Shown one piece after another: positions 49,724 through 59,027 of a DNA stretch of 64,000 bases (the first letter of the stretch is position 1; each line of letters starts with the position of its first letter). The stretch is from Motiliproteus sp965230735 (GTDB taxonomy: Bacteria > Pseudomonadota > Gammaproteobacteria > Pseudomonadales > Balneatricaceae), in assembly GCF_965230735.1 (NCBI RefSeq), contig NZ_OZ246016.1, forward strand, positions 2,976,001 to 3,040,000, read 5' to 3'. Below the pieces are notes generated by a model, which worked only from the letters and a program-made list of their open reading frames with translations, did not search any database and was not told where the DNA came from. The translations under genes were made by a program, and so were the position numbers.

Positions 49724-50584
49724 ATGATGCGCCACCTGACCGCGCTGTTTGCGTTGCTGTTACTGACCTACCAACCGCAACTCAACGCTCAAACTTTTAC
49801 CTTCACCGCCATCCCCGATCAGGATGAAACCCTGTTGCAGACCCGCTTCGGCAGCATTGCCGACTACCTCAGTGAGCAGCTGGGCACAGACGTTCGCTAC
49901 CTGCCGGTGAAATCCTATGCCGCCGCGGTCACTGCCTTTCGCAATAACCAGGTCCAACTGGCCTGGTTCGGCGGGCTATCCGGCGTCCAGGCCCGCAAGC
50001 GTGTTCCCGGCAGCGAAGCCATTGCACAGGGTTACGAAGATCAGTTTTTCCAGACCTTTTTTATCGCCCATCAAAGCACCGGGTTAGCGCGTTCCGAGCA
50101 GTTATCGGAGCAGATCCGCGGTAAAACCTTCACCTTCGGCTCCAAGGGCTCGACGTCCGGGCGACTGATGCCGGAGTACTACCTGCGAAACCGGTTTGAT
50201 CAATCACCGGACCAGCTGTTTCGCCGCGTCGGTTTCAGTGGTGACCACAGCCGCACCATCGCACTGGTTCAATCCGGTGCCTATGACCTCGGCGCGGTCA
50301 ACTTTAAGGTCTGGGAGCGTGAACTGGCCGCCGGTCGCATCGATACCGACAAAGTCGAGGTGATCTGGAGTACGCCGAGCTATCCGGATTACCAGTGGTC
50401 GATCCGCGGGGATGTTGACCAACGCTGGGGCGCGGGCTTCAAGCAAAAGGTGAAGCGGGCCCTCCTGGCTATCGATGATCGCAAACTGCTCGACGCTTTC
50501 CCGCGCAGCCGCTTTATCGAAGCCAGTAATGCCGACTTTGAGCCGGTGGAACGGGTCGCCCGCGACATCGGACTGATCGATTAA
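49724..50584 (+). CDS. Phosphonate/selenate-like ABC transporter substrate-binding protein
   Basis: A 286-residue periplasmic binding protein of the PhnD-like type. A signal peptide (about residues 1-22, ending LNAQ) is followed by TFTAIPDQDETLLQTRFGSIADYL, VKSYAAAVTAFRNNQVQLAWFGGLSGVQARK, FGSKGSTSGRLMPEYYL and GFSGDHSRTIALVQSGAYDLGAVN. Orthologues in Pseudomonas are annotated as putative selenate-binding proteins; the ligand is not established. GAGGAA lies six bases before the ATG. It is first in an operon with an ATPase and a fused permease. Confidence 0.86.
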   Translation: MMRHLTALFALLLLTYQPQLNAQTFTFTAIPDQDETLLQTRFGSIADYLSEQLGTDVRYLPVKSYAAAVTAFRNNQVQLAWFGGLSGVQARKRVPGSEAIAQGYEDQFFQTFFIAHQSTGLARSEQLSEQIRGKTFTFGSKGSTSGRLMPEYYLRNRFDQSPDQLFRRVGFSGDHSRTIALVQSGAYDLGAVNFKVWERELAAGRIDTDKVEVIWSTPSYPDYQWSIRGDVDQRWGAGFKQKVKRALLAIDDRKLLDAFPRSRFIEASNADFEPVERVARDIGLID

Positions 50585-50597
50585 GTCAGGACCTTTG

Positions 50598-51302
50598 ATG
50601 GTGCAGCCAAGCGACAACGTCGAATTCGGCCCGAAACCGGGACCTGAACCCTTGTTCCAACTGACCGGCCAGGATCTGGGGTACGGCTCCCAGGCCGTAT
50701 TGAAACAGCTGCACCTGTCGATCCACGCCGGTGAAAAGGTGGCCCTGCTGGGTCCCAGCGGATCCGGCAAAAGCACCCTGTTACGCAAGCTCTACCATCA
50801 ACAACGGCACCGGTGCGCCTTGCTGCCACAACAGCTGGGCCTGGTCGAGGTGTTGAGTGTGTTTCACAACATCTACATGGGGCGTCTGTCGCAGCGCTCT
50901 GCGTTGTACAACCTGTTCAACCTCATCAGTCCAAGACCGGAGCCGGTGACGCAGATCCGTTCGCTGGCGGAATCGTTAGGGATCGAATCGCTACTCTGGC
51001 GATCCGTCGACAGTCTCTCCGGTGGTCAGCAGCAGCGAACCGCGTTGGGGCGGGCGCTGTACCAGAATTGCCAGCTGTTTATCGGCGATGAACCGGTCTC
51101 ATCGGTTGACCCCTTCCGGGCCGAGTCGATGCTGTCACTGATCAACCAGCAGCACCAAACCGTGGTTGTGGCACTGCACGATCGCGAGCAGGCATTAAGC
51201 CACTTCGATCGGATTATCGGCTTAAGCCGGGGCCGGATCGTACTGGATCAGCCCTGCAGCGAACTGGAACCACAACAGCTCGCCGCTATCTACCGGTCCT
51301 GA
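50598..51302 (+). CDS. ABC transporter ATP-binding protein (PhnC-like)
   Basis: A 234-residue ATPase with Walker A LLGPSGSGKST, a Q-loop LLPQQLGLVEVLSVFHNIYMGRL, the signature LSGGQQQRTALGRAL and Walker B LFIGDEPVSSVD. The family partner of PhnD-like binding proteins. The ATG at 50598 has AGGA six bases upstream. It starts 13 bases after the binding-protein gene and is followed after four bases by the permease gene. Confidence 0.9.
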   Translation: MVQPSDNVEFGPKPGPEPLFQLTGQDLGYGSQAVLKQLHLSIHAGEKVALLGPSGSGKSTLLRKLYHQQRHRCALLPQQLGLVEVLSVFHNIYMGRLSQRSALYNLFNLISPRPEPVTQIRSLAESLGIESLLWRSVDSLSGGQQQRTALGRALYQNCQLFIGDEPVSSVDPFRAESMLSLINQQHQTVVVALHDREQALSHFDRIIGLSRGRIVLDQPCSELEPQQLAAIYRS

Positions 51303-51306
51303 TAGG

Positions 51307-52854
51307 TTGTTGCGCTTGATCGTTCCTCACCGCCGCCGACGCGCCCGCAGCAGTGCAGGCCGGCTATTGCAAACCAGCATTGGCCTGCTGGGACTGGCGC
51401 TGCTGCTATTGTTGTTCGCCGATATCGAGTTACAACGCCCTGACCCCTGGGGCGAGCTGGCAGCGATCGGCTGGGGATTGCTGAGCCCCGATTTCTGGCA
51501 TATCGAGCAGCTACCCCAGGCGCTGTTCAACACCCTGGCTTTTGCCCTCCTCGGCGTCGCGTTGTCGGCACCGACGGGCTTGCTGCTGGCGCTGGCCTTT
51601 CACTGGCGTTGGGTGCGAACCCTTTGCGCCTTTGTCCGTTCCATTCACGAGCTGTTCTGGGCGCTGCTGTTGATGCAGCTGCTGGGCCTGAGTCCTCTGA
51701 CTGGCGTACTCGCGATTGCGATCCCCTACAGCGGCATCTTCGCGAAGATCTTCGCCGAGATTCTGGAGGAGAGTGATCAACGGGCCTGGAAATTAGTTCC
51801 CCCAGGCAGCGACCCACTCAGCGCCTTCTGCTACAGCCGTCTCCCCCAGGCCTGGCCACACCTTCGCAGCTATACCCGCTATCGGCTCGAATGCGCCCTT
51901 CGCTCCAGCGCGGTGCTGGGTTTTATCGGCCTGCCAACACTGGGCTTTCATCTCGAAAGCGCCTTTAACCAAGGGCTCTATTCCCAATCAGCGGCACTGA
52001 TCTATCTGTTGATTGTGCTGGTGTTTGCACTGCGATGGTTATTCTGGCACCCCGCCACGGTACCGCTGTACTGCCTGGTGGCTATCCTGTGGCTGCCCTG
52101 GTCGCTGACCTTTGATCTCGGCCTGGTCTGGCACCTGCTGAGCCAGGAGCTGCTCCCCGCCCCACTGCGCGAGCAGCCCTGGCAGGCCCAGTCATGGCTT
52201 AATCTATACGACTGGGGCAGCGTGCTGATTCAACAACAGGCGCTGCCGGGACTGTTCAACACCCTGATCCTCAGTATCATCGCCACGGTCGCCAGTGGCC
52301 TGCTGGCGTTGCTGCTGTTCCCGTTGATCTCCAGTCAGTTCCTGCGTCGCCGCGGTCGCAGTTGCGGCCACCTGCTGCTGGTCAGTATGCGCTCGGTCCC
52401 CGAGTTGATTCTGGCCTTCGTGCTGCTGTTGGTGATCGGCCCGTCGATGCTGCCGGCCATCATCGCCCTGGCGCTGCATAACGGCGCTATCATCGGCCAC
52501 CTGATCGGACAGGCCAGTGACGGCATCCTGCTGCGCGTCGACGCCTGCTTCGGCCTCAACCGCTACCTGTTTGAAGTGTTGCCGCGAATTTACCGCCAAT
52601 TCCTCGCCTTTACGCTCTACCGTTGGGAAGTGATTTTGCGTGAAACCGCGATCCTCGGTATTCTCGGCATCCAGACCCTGGGCTTCTATATCGATTCGGC
52701 CTTCGAAGAGCTGCGTTTTGATCGTGCCCTGCTGCTGATTCTGGTCACGGCCTTTTTAAATATGCTGGTCGATAGCAGCGCACGCTGGTTGCGGCTGCGC
52801 TTGAATCTTTCCGATGGGCCGAGCACGCTCATCCCTACCCATCCAACCCGCTGA
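51307..52854 (+). CDS. ABC transporter permease, two PhnE-like domains fused
   Basis: A 515-residue permease made of two homologous halves. Each half has the same order of elements: LPQALFNTLAFALLGV and LPGLFNTLILSIIATV, then VRSIHELFWALLLMQLLGLSPLTG and MRSVPELILAFVLLLVIGPSML, then a G-rich cytoplasmic segment. Normally a homodimer of one PhnE unit forms the channel; here the pseudo-dimer is in one chain. TTG at 51307 is the start, in the absence of a better one; the ribosome-binding site is weak, so coupling to the ATPase gene is likely. Confidence 0.85.
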   Translation: MLRLIVPHRRRRARSSAGRLLQTSIGLLGLALLLLLFADIELQRPDPWGELAAIGWGLLSPDFWHIEQLPQALFNTLAFALLGVALSAPTGLLLALAFHWRWVRTLCAFVRSIHELFWALLLMQLLGLSPLTGVLAIAIPYSGIFAKIFAEILEESDQRAWKLVPPGSDPLSAFCYSRLPQAWPHLRSYTRYRLECALRSSAVLGFIGLPTLGFHLESAFNQGLYSQSAALIYLLIVLVFALRWLFWHPATVPLYCLVAILWLPWSLTFDLGLVWHLLSQELLPAPLREQPWQAQSWLNLYDWGSVLIQQQALPGLFNTLILSIIATVASGLLALLLFPLISSQFLRRRGRSCGHLLLVSMRSVPELILAFVLLLVIGPSMLPAIIALALHNGAIIGHLIGQASDGILLRVDACFGLNRYLFEVLPRIYRQFLAFTLYRWEVILRETAILGILGIQTLGFYIDSAFEELRFDRALLLILVTAFLNMLVDSSARWLRLRLNLSDGPSTLIPTHPTR

Positions 52855-52858
52855 CTGA

Positions 52859-54013
52859 ATGATCTCCATGAGTGCTGAACAGTTGTTCGAACGCCCCGAA
52901 GGCAGCTATCGTCTTCACCGCTATCCCCACCTCCCCAAGCTGCCGTTAAGAGCCTGGGACGCGGCGGATGAATTGCTGCTTCAGCACCTCGACGAGCTAC
53001 AGCAACAGGGGCAGACCCTGCCGCCTCCGTTGATTCTCAATGACGCCTTCGGCGCCCTGGCGGTTGCCTTGCACCAGCAACACCCCAGCAGCTGTGGCGA
53101 TTCCTATCTGGCCCAAAAGGCCCTCGCGCTTAATCTTGCCGGTAACGGTATCGATCCGGGAAAGGTCCGCTTGCTGGCCCCGTTCGATCCGCCGCCCAAG
53201 GCGATCAAACTGCTGCTGATCAAACTGCCCAAGACCCTGAGCCTGTTGGAGGACCAGCTGTGCCGGGTGCGCCCCTATCTGGCGCCGGACTGCCGCATTA
53301 TCGGCGCCGCGATGGCCAAGCATATTCAGCGCTCCAGCGTAGAGCTGTTCGAACAGCTGATCGGTCCGAGCCGCTGTTCGTTGGCGAAGAAGAAAGCCCG
53401 CTTGCTGTTTGCCGAACTGGATCCGGCCAAACCGGACATCGACTCCCCCTACCCCAGCCGTTACCAACTCGAAGGCAGTCAGTACCAGGTCTTCAACCAA
53501 GCCGGCGTGTTCTCGCGTGAAAAACTGGATATCGGTACCCGACTGTTTCTGCAACAGATCCCTTCAGGGATCGGCGGCGGCAGAATCATTGATCTGGGCT
53601 GTGGCAACGGGCTGGTCGGCCTGATCGCCGCCGAACAGAATCCGGATGCCCGGCTGCTGTTCACCGATGAATCTTTCCGCGCCCTGGCCAGCGCCAAACA
53701 GACCTTCGAGGCGGCATTCGGGGATCGGCGCTCGGCCGAGTTTATCGCGGACAACTGTCTGGAGCAGCAACCGGACAACAGTGCAGCCCTGGTGCTCAAC
53801 AACCCGCCGTTTCACCAGCAGCAGAGTGTTGGTGATCATATCGCCCGGCAGATGTTCCGTGACGCCCGTCGGGTGCTGCAGCCTGGAGGTGAGCTCAGAG
53901 TCATCGGCAACCGCCACCTGGGCTATCATCAGCAGCTACGACGCCTGTTCGGTAACTGTGAACTGATCGCCAACAACCCCAAGTTTGTGGTTCTGAGCGC
54001 AATCAAACGCTGA
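52859..54013 (+). CDS. rlmG: 23S rRNA (guanine-1835-N2) methyltransferase RlmG
   Basis: A 384-residue methyltransferase with an N-terminal substrate-binding domain (AWDAADELLLQHLDELQQQG, LILNDAFGALAVAL) and a C-terminal Rossmann domain (GGRIIDLGCGNGLVGLIAAEQNP) with the catalytic NPPF motif in LVLNNPPFHQQQ. These blocks match E. coli RlmG. A nearby ATG at 52868 could be the real start; neither has a clear ribosome-binding site. It lies four bases after the permease stop, so it may be read from that operon. Confidence 0.93.
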   Translation: MISMSAEQLFERPEGSYRLHRYPHLPKLPLRAWDAADELLLQHLDELQQQGQTLPPPLILNDAFGALAVALHQQHPSSCGDSYLAQKALALNLAGNGIDPGKVRLLAPFDPPPKAIKLLLIKLPKTLSLLEDQLCRVRPYLAPDCRIIGAAMAKHIQRSSVELFEQLIGPSRCSLAKKKARLLFAELDPAKPDIDSPYPSRYQLEGSQYQVFNQAGVFSREKLDIGTRLFLQQIPSGIGGGRIIDLGCGNGLVGLIAAEQNPDARLLFTDESFRALASAKQTFEAAFGDRRSAEFIADNCLEQQPDNSAALVLNNPPFHQQQSVGDHIARQMFRDARRVLQPGGELRVIGNRHLGYHQQLRRLFGNCELIANNPKFVVLSAIKR

Positions 54014-54022
54014 CCCCCGACC

Positions 54023-54997
54023 TCAAGCGGCTTGGCCGCTGTCGTCGATCCACTGTTGAGACTGGGCCAAGCCCTGACGCATGGCCTGTTCGCCGCTATC
54101 ACGCCTTAACTGCTGCAACAGTCTTGCCGCTTGGGCATAGTTACGGCGTAGCAGCCCCAGCCACTGTTTCAAGCGGCCATCGGCATACCGGGGGGCGATC
54201 AGATGCAGCTGCTGGTAGTAGTCCTCAATCCAAGGGACCAGGGCCGCCCAGTCCAAAGCTTTGACCGGCTGCCCGTCTAGGTGCTGGCGGATCTGCAGCG
54301 CCAAGTCAGGCCGGGAAACCAGCCCCCGCCCCAGCATCACCCGCTGACAACCGCTGACCTGCCGACAACGCTCAAAGTCCTCCAACGACCAGATTTCCCC
54401 ATTGGCAACCACCGGAATCGTCACCGCCTGTCGTATCCGTGCCAACCAATGCCAGTGTGCTGGCGGTCGATACCCTTCCAGCTTGGTCCGGGCATGGACA
54501 CAGAGCTCCCCGGCACCGGCCTCAGCAATGGCCACGGCGTTGTGCAGCGCCACAGACGTATCTTCATAGCCCAGCCTCATCTTGGCCGTCAGCGGAATCT
54601 CTATCGGTAACTGAGCCCGCACCTGTTCGACGATGCGGCCGACCAGGTCGGGTTCTTTAAGCAGAATGGCGCCACCGCGATTTCGATTCACCGTTTTGGC
54701 CGGGCAACCGAAATTAAGGTCGATCCCCGGGGCTCCCAGTTCAGCCAGCTTGGCCGCCGTATCCGCCAACAACTGCGGGTCAGATCCCAGTAACTGCACA
54801 AATACCGGCGTCGCTGCTCGGGTCTGTCCCTGGCTCCTCAGTTCAGGACACAGACGCAGATAAACCCGGCGTGGTAACACCCGTTCTGAAATGCGTACAA
54901 ACTCGGTAACGCAACGATCGACTCCACCGATTCGGCTGATAATATCCCGCATCACCGGATCCACCAGTCCTTCCATCGGCGCCAGATAAATATGCAT
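54023..54997 (-). CDS. dusC: tRNA-dihydrouridine(16) synthase DusC
   Basis: A 324-residue FMN enzyme that reduces U16 of tRNA. It starts MHIYLAPMEGLVDPVMRDII and has ITEFVRI-like VTEFVRISERVLP, VQLLGSDPQ, GIDLNFGCPAKTVNRNRGGA with the catalytic Cys, KMRLGYED, HARTKLEGYRPPA, IPVVANGEIW and VMLGRGLVSRPDLAL. The C-terminal half (DGRLKQWLGLLRRNY) matches DusC rather than DusA or DusB. It is monocistronic and convergent with rlmG. Confidence 0.94.
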   Translation of the reverse strand: MHIYLAPMEGLVDPVMRDIISRIGGVDRCVTEFVRISERVLPRRVYLRLCPELRSQGQTRAATPVFVQLLGSDPQLLADTAAKLAELGAPGIDLNFGCPAKTVNRNRGGAILLKEPDLVGRIVEQVRAQLPIEIPLTAKMRLGYEDTSVALHNAVAIAEAGAGELCVHARTKLEGYRPPAHWHWLARIRQAVTIPVVANGEIWSLEDFERCRQVSGCQRVMLGRGLVSRPDLALQIRQHLDGQPVKALDWAALVPWIEDYYQQLHLIAPRYADGRLKQWLGLLRRNYAQAARLLQQLRRDSGEQAMRQGLAQSQQWIDDSGQAA

Positions 54998-55582
54998 AGT
55001 TCAAGGGGTCTGACTGAGAGGGGGCGGGGAGCTTAGCATGCCGCTTCGGCCAGAAGAATAGTGATGCTATCGGCGGTGATAGCAAAAGCAATAAACCGGG
55101 GACTAACAACAAGAAACCCTTGCATTATTCACAAAACTCAAACACCGAAGAAAACAGCAATAAAAAAGTCATAATGAGAGCGATTTTTTTATAAAAACGC
55201 TATTGACTTTACTAACATCATGAAAACAAAGGTATTTTTAAGACTGGTTAAATTTTAACCGATTTTAAACAAGTGACCGAATGTTGCGGCCTTGGTCGCC
55301 ATAGCCAACTTTATTCCACAGAGTTATGCACAGAAACTGTGAGCAAATCGCTACAGCCCCGATATCATCGTAAGCCCAAGCAATTCTCGAAAATCAACAT
55401 TCTGATCTGTCTCCAATCAAACCCCGTCAGCGTCAAAAAAAATCGATCGGCAGAGGCCGCCATCATGTCTTCTAAAGAGCAGCAATTTAGCCTGCTTTAT
55501 GCTAGCCATAAGGGTTTGTCGCAGTGCGATGATCAAGCCCCCTACATTCTGCTAACAAATGGCCGTAATTCGTCTATTTAGA
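54998..55582. other. AT-rich region upstream of pckA
   Basis: No gene is evident; a 102-codon open frame lacks family features and a ribosome-binding site. The part from 55140 to 55270 is strongly AT-rich. It contains the symmetric GGTTAAATTTTAACC (55246-55260) and, 80 bases after CTGGTT, a DnaA-box-like TTATGCACA with flanking hairpin GCACAGAAACTGTG (55328-55341). The pckA promoter lies at the right end. Confidence 0.5.
55246..55260. promoter_or_regulatory. Symmetric AT-rich palindrome
   Basis: GGTTAAA-T-TTTAACC, a perfect seven-base inverted repeat around one base. The 21-base segment starting at 55244 matches 17 of 21 positions of a segment at 49221 in the orphan transcription unit. Confidence 0.45.
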
Positions 55583-55610
55583 TTGATTGATTCTCAATAG
55601 ACCCTATAAT
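55583..55610 (+). promoter_or_regulatory. Sigma-70 promoter of pckA
   Basis: TTGATT and a perfect TATAAT are 16 bases apart, about 145 bases before the pckA start. It is the best consensus promoter in the window and predicts a leader of about 140 bases. Confidence 0.75.
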
Positions 55611-55755
55611 GCACAGCTTGCGTTGCGGGTGGTTGATAATGACAATTTGAGCCTGTCTCAAACAAAATTCCGCCTGACGTTTCAACTGCTCAATGCCTTG
55701 CCCTGCGGCTTGTGCGTACTGCTTAGACCTGATGATGAACACCTGGGAGAAACTG

Positions 55756-57366
55756 ATGTCAGAGGCCCGTCCTACGATTGATCTTGCCAAATACGGTATC
55801 GAAGACGCACAAGAGATTGTTTACAACCCCTCCTACGAGCTACTGTTCGAAGAAGAGACCAAAGCCTCCCTGTCCGGTTTTGAGAAGGGTGTTGTCACCG
55901 AGTCTGGCGCCGTTGCGGTAGACACCGGGATCTTTACCGGCCGTTCCCCCAAAGACAAGTTCATCGTTCGCGACGATACCACCCGCGACACCGTATGGTG
56001 GTCCGACCAGGGCAAGAACGACAACAAGCCGATCTCTACTGAAGTTTGGGGCGAACTGAAGCAACTGGTTACCAAACAACTGTCCGGCAAACGTCTGTTC
56101 GTTGTTGACACCTACTGTGGTGCCAACGAAGACACTCGCCTGAACGTACGCTTCATCACCGAAGTGGCCTGGCAGGCGCACTTCGTCACCAACATGTTCA
56201 TCCGCCCGACCGAAGCCGAACTGGCCGACTACGAGCCGGACTTCGTGGTAATGAACGGTGCCAAGACCACCAACCCGAACTGGCAGGAACAGGGCCTGAA
56301 TTCCGAGAACTTCGTCGCCTTCAACCTGACCGAGAAGATGCAGCTGATCGGCGGCACCTGGTACGGTGGTGAGATGAAGAAGGGTATGTTCTCGATGATG
56401 AACTACCTGCTGCCGCTCAAGGGCATCGCGTCCATGCACTGCTCCGCCAACGTCGGCAAAGATGGCGATGTGGCCGTATTCTTCGGCCTGTCCGGCACCG
56501 GTAAGACCACCCTGTCCACCGACCCCAAGCGCGAGCTGATCGGCGACGACGAGCACGGCTGGGACGACAACGGCGTATTCAACTTTGAAGGCGGCTGCTA
56601 CGCCAAGACCATCAACCTGAGCAAGGAAAACGAGCCGGATATCTATAACGCTATCCGTCGCGATGCCCTGCTGGAAAACGTCACCGTCGACGCCGATGGC
56701 AAGATCGACTACGACGACGGTTCCAAGACCGAAAACACCCGGGTTTCCTACCCGATCTACCACATCGACAACATCGTCAAGCCGGTTTCCAAAGCAGGTC
56801 ACGCCACCAAGGTGATCTTCCTGACCGCCGACGCCTTCGGTGTGCTGCCACCGGTCTCCAAACTGACACCCGAGCAGACCCGCTACTACTTCCTGTCCGG
56901 CTTTACTTCTAAGCTGGCCGGTACCGAGCGCGGCATCACCGAGCCGACGCCGACCTTCAGCTCCTGCTTCGGCGCCGCTTTCCTGAGCCTGCACCCGACC
57001 ACCTACGCCAAAGTTCTGACCGAGCGCATGAACGCTTCCGGCGCCCAGGCTTACCTGGTCAACACCGGCTGGAACGGCACCGGCAAGCGGATCTCAATCA
57101 AGGACACTCGCGCCATTATCGATGCGATCCTGGACGGCTCCATTGAAGATCAGGAGTTCGTTAGCCTGCCCTACTTCAACCTGGCCGTGCCTCAGTCTCT
57201 GCCGGGCGCTGACAGCGGCATCCTGAACCCGCAGGACACCTACAGCGACGCCACCATCTGGGACGGCAAAGCCCAGAACCTGGCCGCCATGTTCGTCGAC
57301 AACTTCGAGCGCTTCACCGATAACGAAGAGGGCAAAGCCCTGGTTGAGGCCGGTCCGAAGCTGTAA
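55756..57366 (+). CDS. pckA: Phosphoenolpyruvate carboxykinase (ATP)
   Basis: A 536-residue enzyme converting oxaloacetate and ATP to phosphoenolpyruvate, the first step of gluconeogenesis. The kinase-1a P-loop is FGLSGTGKTTLSTDPKR, and DDEHGWDDNGVFNFEGGCYAKTI follows with metal ligands. FTGRSPKDKFIV, MHCSANVG and GERGI-like TERGITEPTPTFSSCFG are also conserved. I take the ATG at 55756 with GGGAG six to seven bases upstream; the frame is open 63 bases further upstream. The gene has its own promoter and a terminator right after it. Confidence 0.97.
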   Translation: MSEARPTIDLAKYGIEDAQEIVYNPSYELLFEEETKASLSGFEKGVVTESGAVAVDTGIFTGRSPKDKFIVRDDTTRDTVWWSDQGKNDNKPISTEVWGELKQLVTKQLSGKRLFVVDTYCGANEDTRLNVRFITEVAWQAHFVTNMFIRPTEAELADYEPDFVVMNGAKTTNPNWQEQGLNSENFVAFNLTEKMQLIGGTWYGGEMKKGMFSMMNYLLPLKGIASMHCSANVGKDGDVAVFFGLSGTGKTTLSTDPKRELIGDDEHGWDDNGVFNFEGGCYAKTINLSKENEPDIYNAIRRDALLENVTVDADGKIDYDDGSKTENTRVSYPIYHIDNIVKPVSKAGHATKVIFLTADAFGVLPPVSKLTPEQTRYYFLSGFTSKLAGTERGITEPTPTFSSCFGAAFLSLHPTTYAKVLTERMNASGAQAYLVNTGWNGTGKRISIKDTRAIIDAILDGSIEDQEFVSLPYFNLAVPQSLPGADSGILNPQDTYSDATIWDGKAQNLAAMFVDNFERFTDNEEGKALVEAGPKL

Positions 57367-57389
57367 GTCAGCAGCACTCGCTATAACGA

Positions 57390-57417
57390 AAAGCCCGGCA
57401 ATCGCCGGGCTTTTTTT
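57390..57417 (+). terminator. Rho-independent terminator of pckA
   Basis: AAGCCCGGC / GCCGGGCTT stem with a four-base loop followed by seven T, 24 bases after the stop codon. Confidence 0.9.
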
Positions 57418-57467
57418 ATTCTCGTTTTGAGCAGAAGAGAATCGGGATGCTGGACGGCCTGCCAAAC

Positions 57468-57953
57468 TCAACCCTTGGCATTCTCCAATGCCGCCAACAG
57501 GCTTTCCAGATCAGAGACGATCAGCCCACCACTGGCTTGGATAAAGTACTCGACCTGCAGATTGACCCGCCCGCCTAAGTTGTCACAACTCAGGCGAAAG
57601 TCCCCACGGTAACCAAAGATTCGCTTGCCGTTGGCAAAGCCATAGCCAATCTCCGCCGCTGTGCCGGAATCAACATCAACCCCGTCCAGGTTTGCCAGTA
57701 TCCAGTCACAACCATCGATGGCCTCGGTATTGGTCGCTCCGATCTGCCGATTAATCTGCGCCAGCTGCAAGCGCTGCTGATTCAGATCCGGCAACGCCAA
57801 CGCGGCCTGCAACTCGCTGGTATCACCAAGGGTCCACGGATCAACCGGAACCAGGTCCAACCGCTCCAACGACGGAATCAAGCACTGATAGTGAAACAGC
57901 CTGCCCGCCTCTGAGAAGCCTAAGGGCCCGGCCAAATAAACCTTGATCGCCAT
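57468..57953 (-). CDS. Nucleoside 2-deoxyribosyltransferase family protein
   Basis: A 161-residue Rossmann-like protein. It begins IKVYLAGPLGFSEAGR and contains EAIDGCDWILANLDG and VDSGTAAEIGYGFANGKRIFGYRGDFR, the family's active-site stretch with catalytic Glu in AAEIG. Members exchange bases on deoxyribonucleosides or cleave them; the true substrate is not predictable. GGGAGAGG lies before the ATG. It follows a hydroxyacid dehydrogenase gene on the same strand by 39 bases. Confidence 0.87.
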   Translation of the reverse strand: MAIKVYLAGPLGFSEAGRLFHYQCLIPSLERLDLVPVDPWTLGDTSELQAALALPDLNQQRLQLAQINRQIGATNTEAIDGCDWILANLDGVDVDSGTAAEIGYGFANGKRIFGYRGDFRLSCDNLGGRVNLQVEYFIQASGGLIVSDLESLLAALENAKG

Positions 57954-57992
57954 ATCCTCTCCCTAAACCACGGTTGACTCGCCCCTGAGAAC

Positions 57993-58943
57993 TCAGACCG
58001 CTCGTATCGGAGCCGACTGTATAAAGGCTTCGATATTCTCACCGATCTGCTCCACGATCCGCTGCCGCGCCTCTTGGCTTCCCCAGGCGCTATGCGGCGT
58101 CAGAATCAGATTGGGGATATCCGGGTCCAGCAGCACATTGCCATCCCGCGGTGGCTCCTGGGACAAGACATCCATCGCCGCTCCTCCCAGGTGACCAGAC
58201 TTCAATGCCTGCGCCAGCGCCGGCTCGTCGACGATTCCACCACGGGCGGCGTTGATCAACAAGGCGCCCGGCTTCATCAGCGCCAGCGCCCGGCTGTCGA
58301 TCAGATGACGGCTCTGATCGGTCAGTGGACAGTGCAGGCTGAGCAGATCAACCCGAGGCAACAGTTGCTCCAATGCCAAGCGCCCCTCAGCGGGCACCGT
58401 ACCGGGCCGTGCGGCGATCAACACCTCCATCCCCAGTGCCTCGGCAATCCGCGCCACGCCCTGGCCCAGTTCGCCGTAACCGACGATACCCAGGGTTTTA
58501 CCCGCCAGCTCCATGATCGGAAAATCAAGCAGACAGAACTGCTCACTCCGCCCCCAGTCGCCGCGCTGCACGGCGGCAGAATAGTCCGGCAACCGAGTCG
58601 CCAATGCCAGCATCAGGCACAGGGTGTGCTGCACCACCGAAGCAGTTCCATAGCCCTGACAGTTGCTGACCACCACACCCTGCTTAGCCGCCGCTTGCAG
58701 GTCGACATTGTTGGTCCCGGTGGCCGCGATACAGATCAACTTCAGATTCGGCAGGGATTCGATCAGCGCAGCATCCAGCACCACCTTGTTGACAATAGCG
58801 ATCTGCACCCCGGCCAGGCGTGCCGCCACCTCGCTCGGCTGAGTTCGATCAAACAGCATCAGCTCGTCAACCTGAGCGGCGATCGCCGAAAGGTCAAGAT
58901 CAGACCGATCCAAACTCCCCTGATCTAAAAAAACCGCCTTCAT
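57993..58943 (-). CDS. D-2-hydroxyacid dehydrogenase (NAD-dependent)
   Basis: A 316-residue enzyme with the NAD-binding Rossmann motif LGIVGYGELGQGVAR. The catalytic Arg is in LLINAARGGIVDE, the Glu is in the later part, and the His is in LTPHSAWGS. Similarity is to glycerate/hydroxypyruvate reductases, but substrate class is not certain. GGAG precedes the ATG. It probably shares a transcript with the deoxyribosyltransferase gene downstream. Confidence 0.9.
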   Translation of the reverse strand: MKAVFLDQGSLDRSDLDLSAIAAQVDELMLFDRTQPSEVAARLAGVQIAIVNKVVLDAALIESLPNLKLICIAATGTNNVDLQAAAKQGVVVSNCQGYGTASVVQHTLCLMLALATRLPDYSAAVQRGDWGRSEQFCLLDFPIMELAGKTLGIVGYGELGQGVARIAEALGMEVLIAARPGTVPAEGRLALEQLLPRVDLLSLHCPLTDQSRHLIDSRALALMKPGALLINAARGGIVDEPALAQALKSGHLGGAAMDVLSQEPPRDGNVLLDPDIPNLILTPHSAWGSQEARQRIVEQIGENIEAFIQSAPIRAV

Positions 58944-58969
58944 CGCCCGTCTCCAATGTCCAACTCACA

Positions 58970-59003
58970 AAAAAAAGCCCGCAGCTATCAAAGTCGCGGG
59001 CTT
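58970..59003 (-). terminator. Terminator of bamC (leftward)
   Basis: On the minus strand AAGCCCGC / GCGGGCTT forms an eight-base-pair stem with a 13-base loop, followed by six or more T. It separates the dapA-bamC unit from the downstream dehydrogenase gene. Confidence 0.8.
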
Positions 59004-59027
59004 GCAGAACCTAGTCTCTCAACGAAA

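Noticed and set aside
55273..55581. 102-codon open frame before pckA
   Set aside because: No ribosome-binding site, odd composition, and it runs over the shared composite element and up to the pckA promoter.
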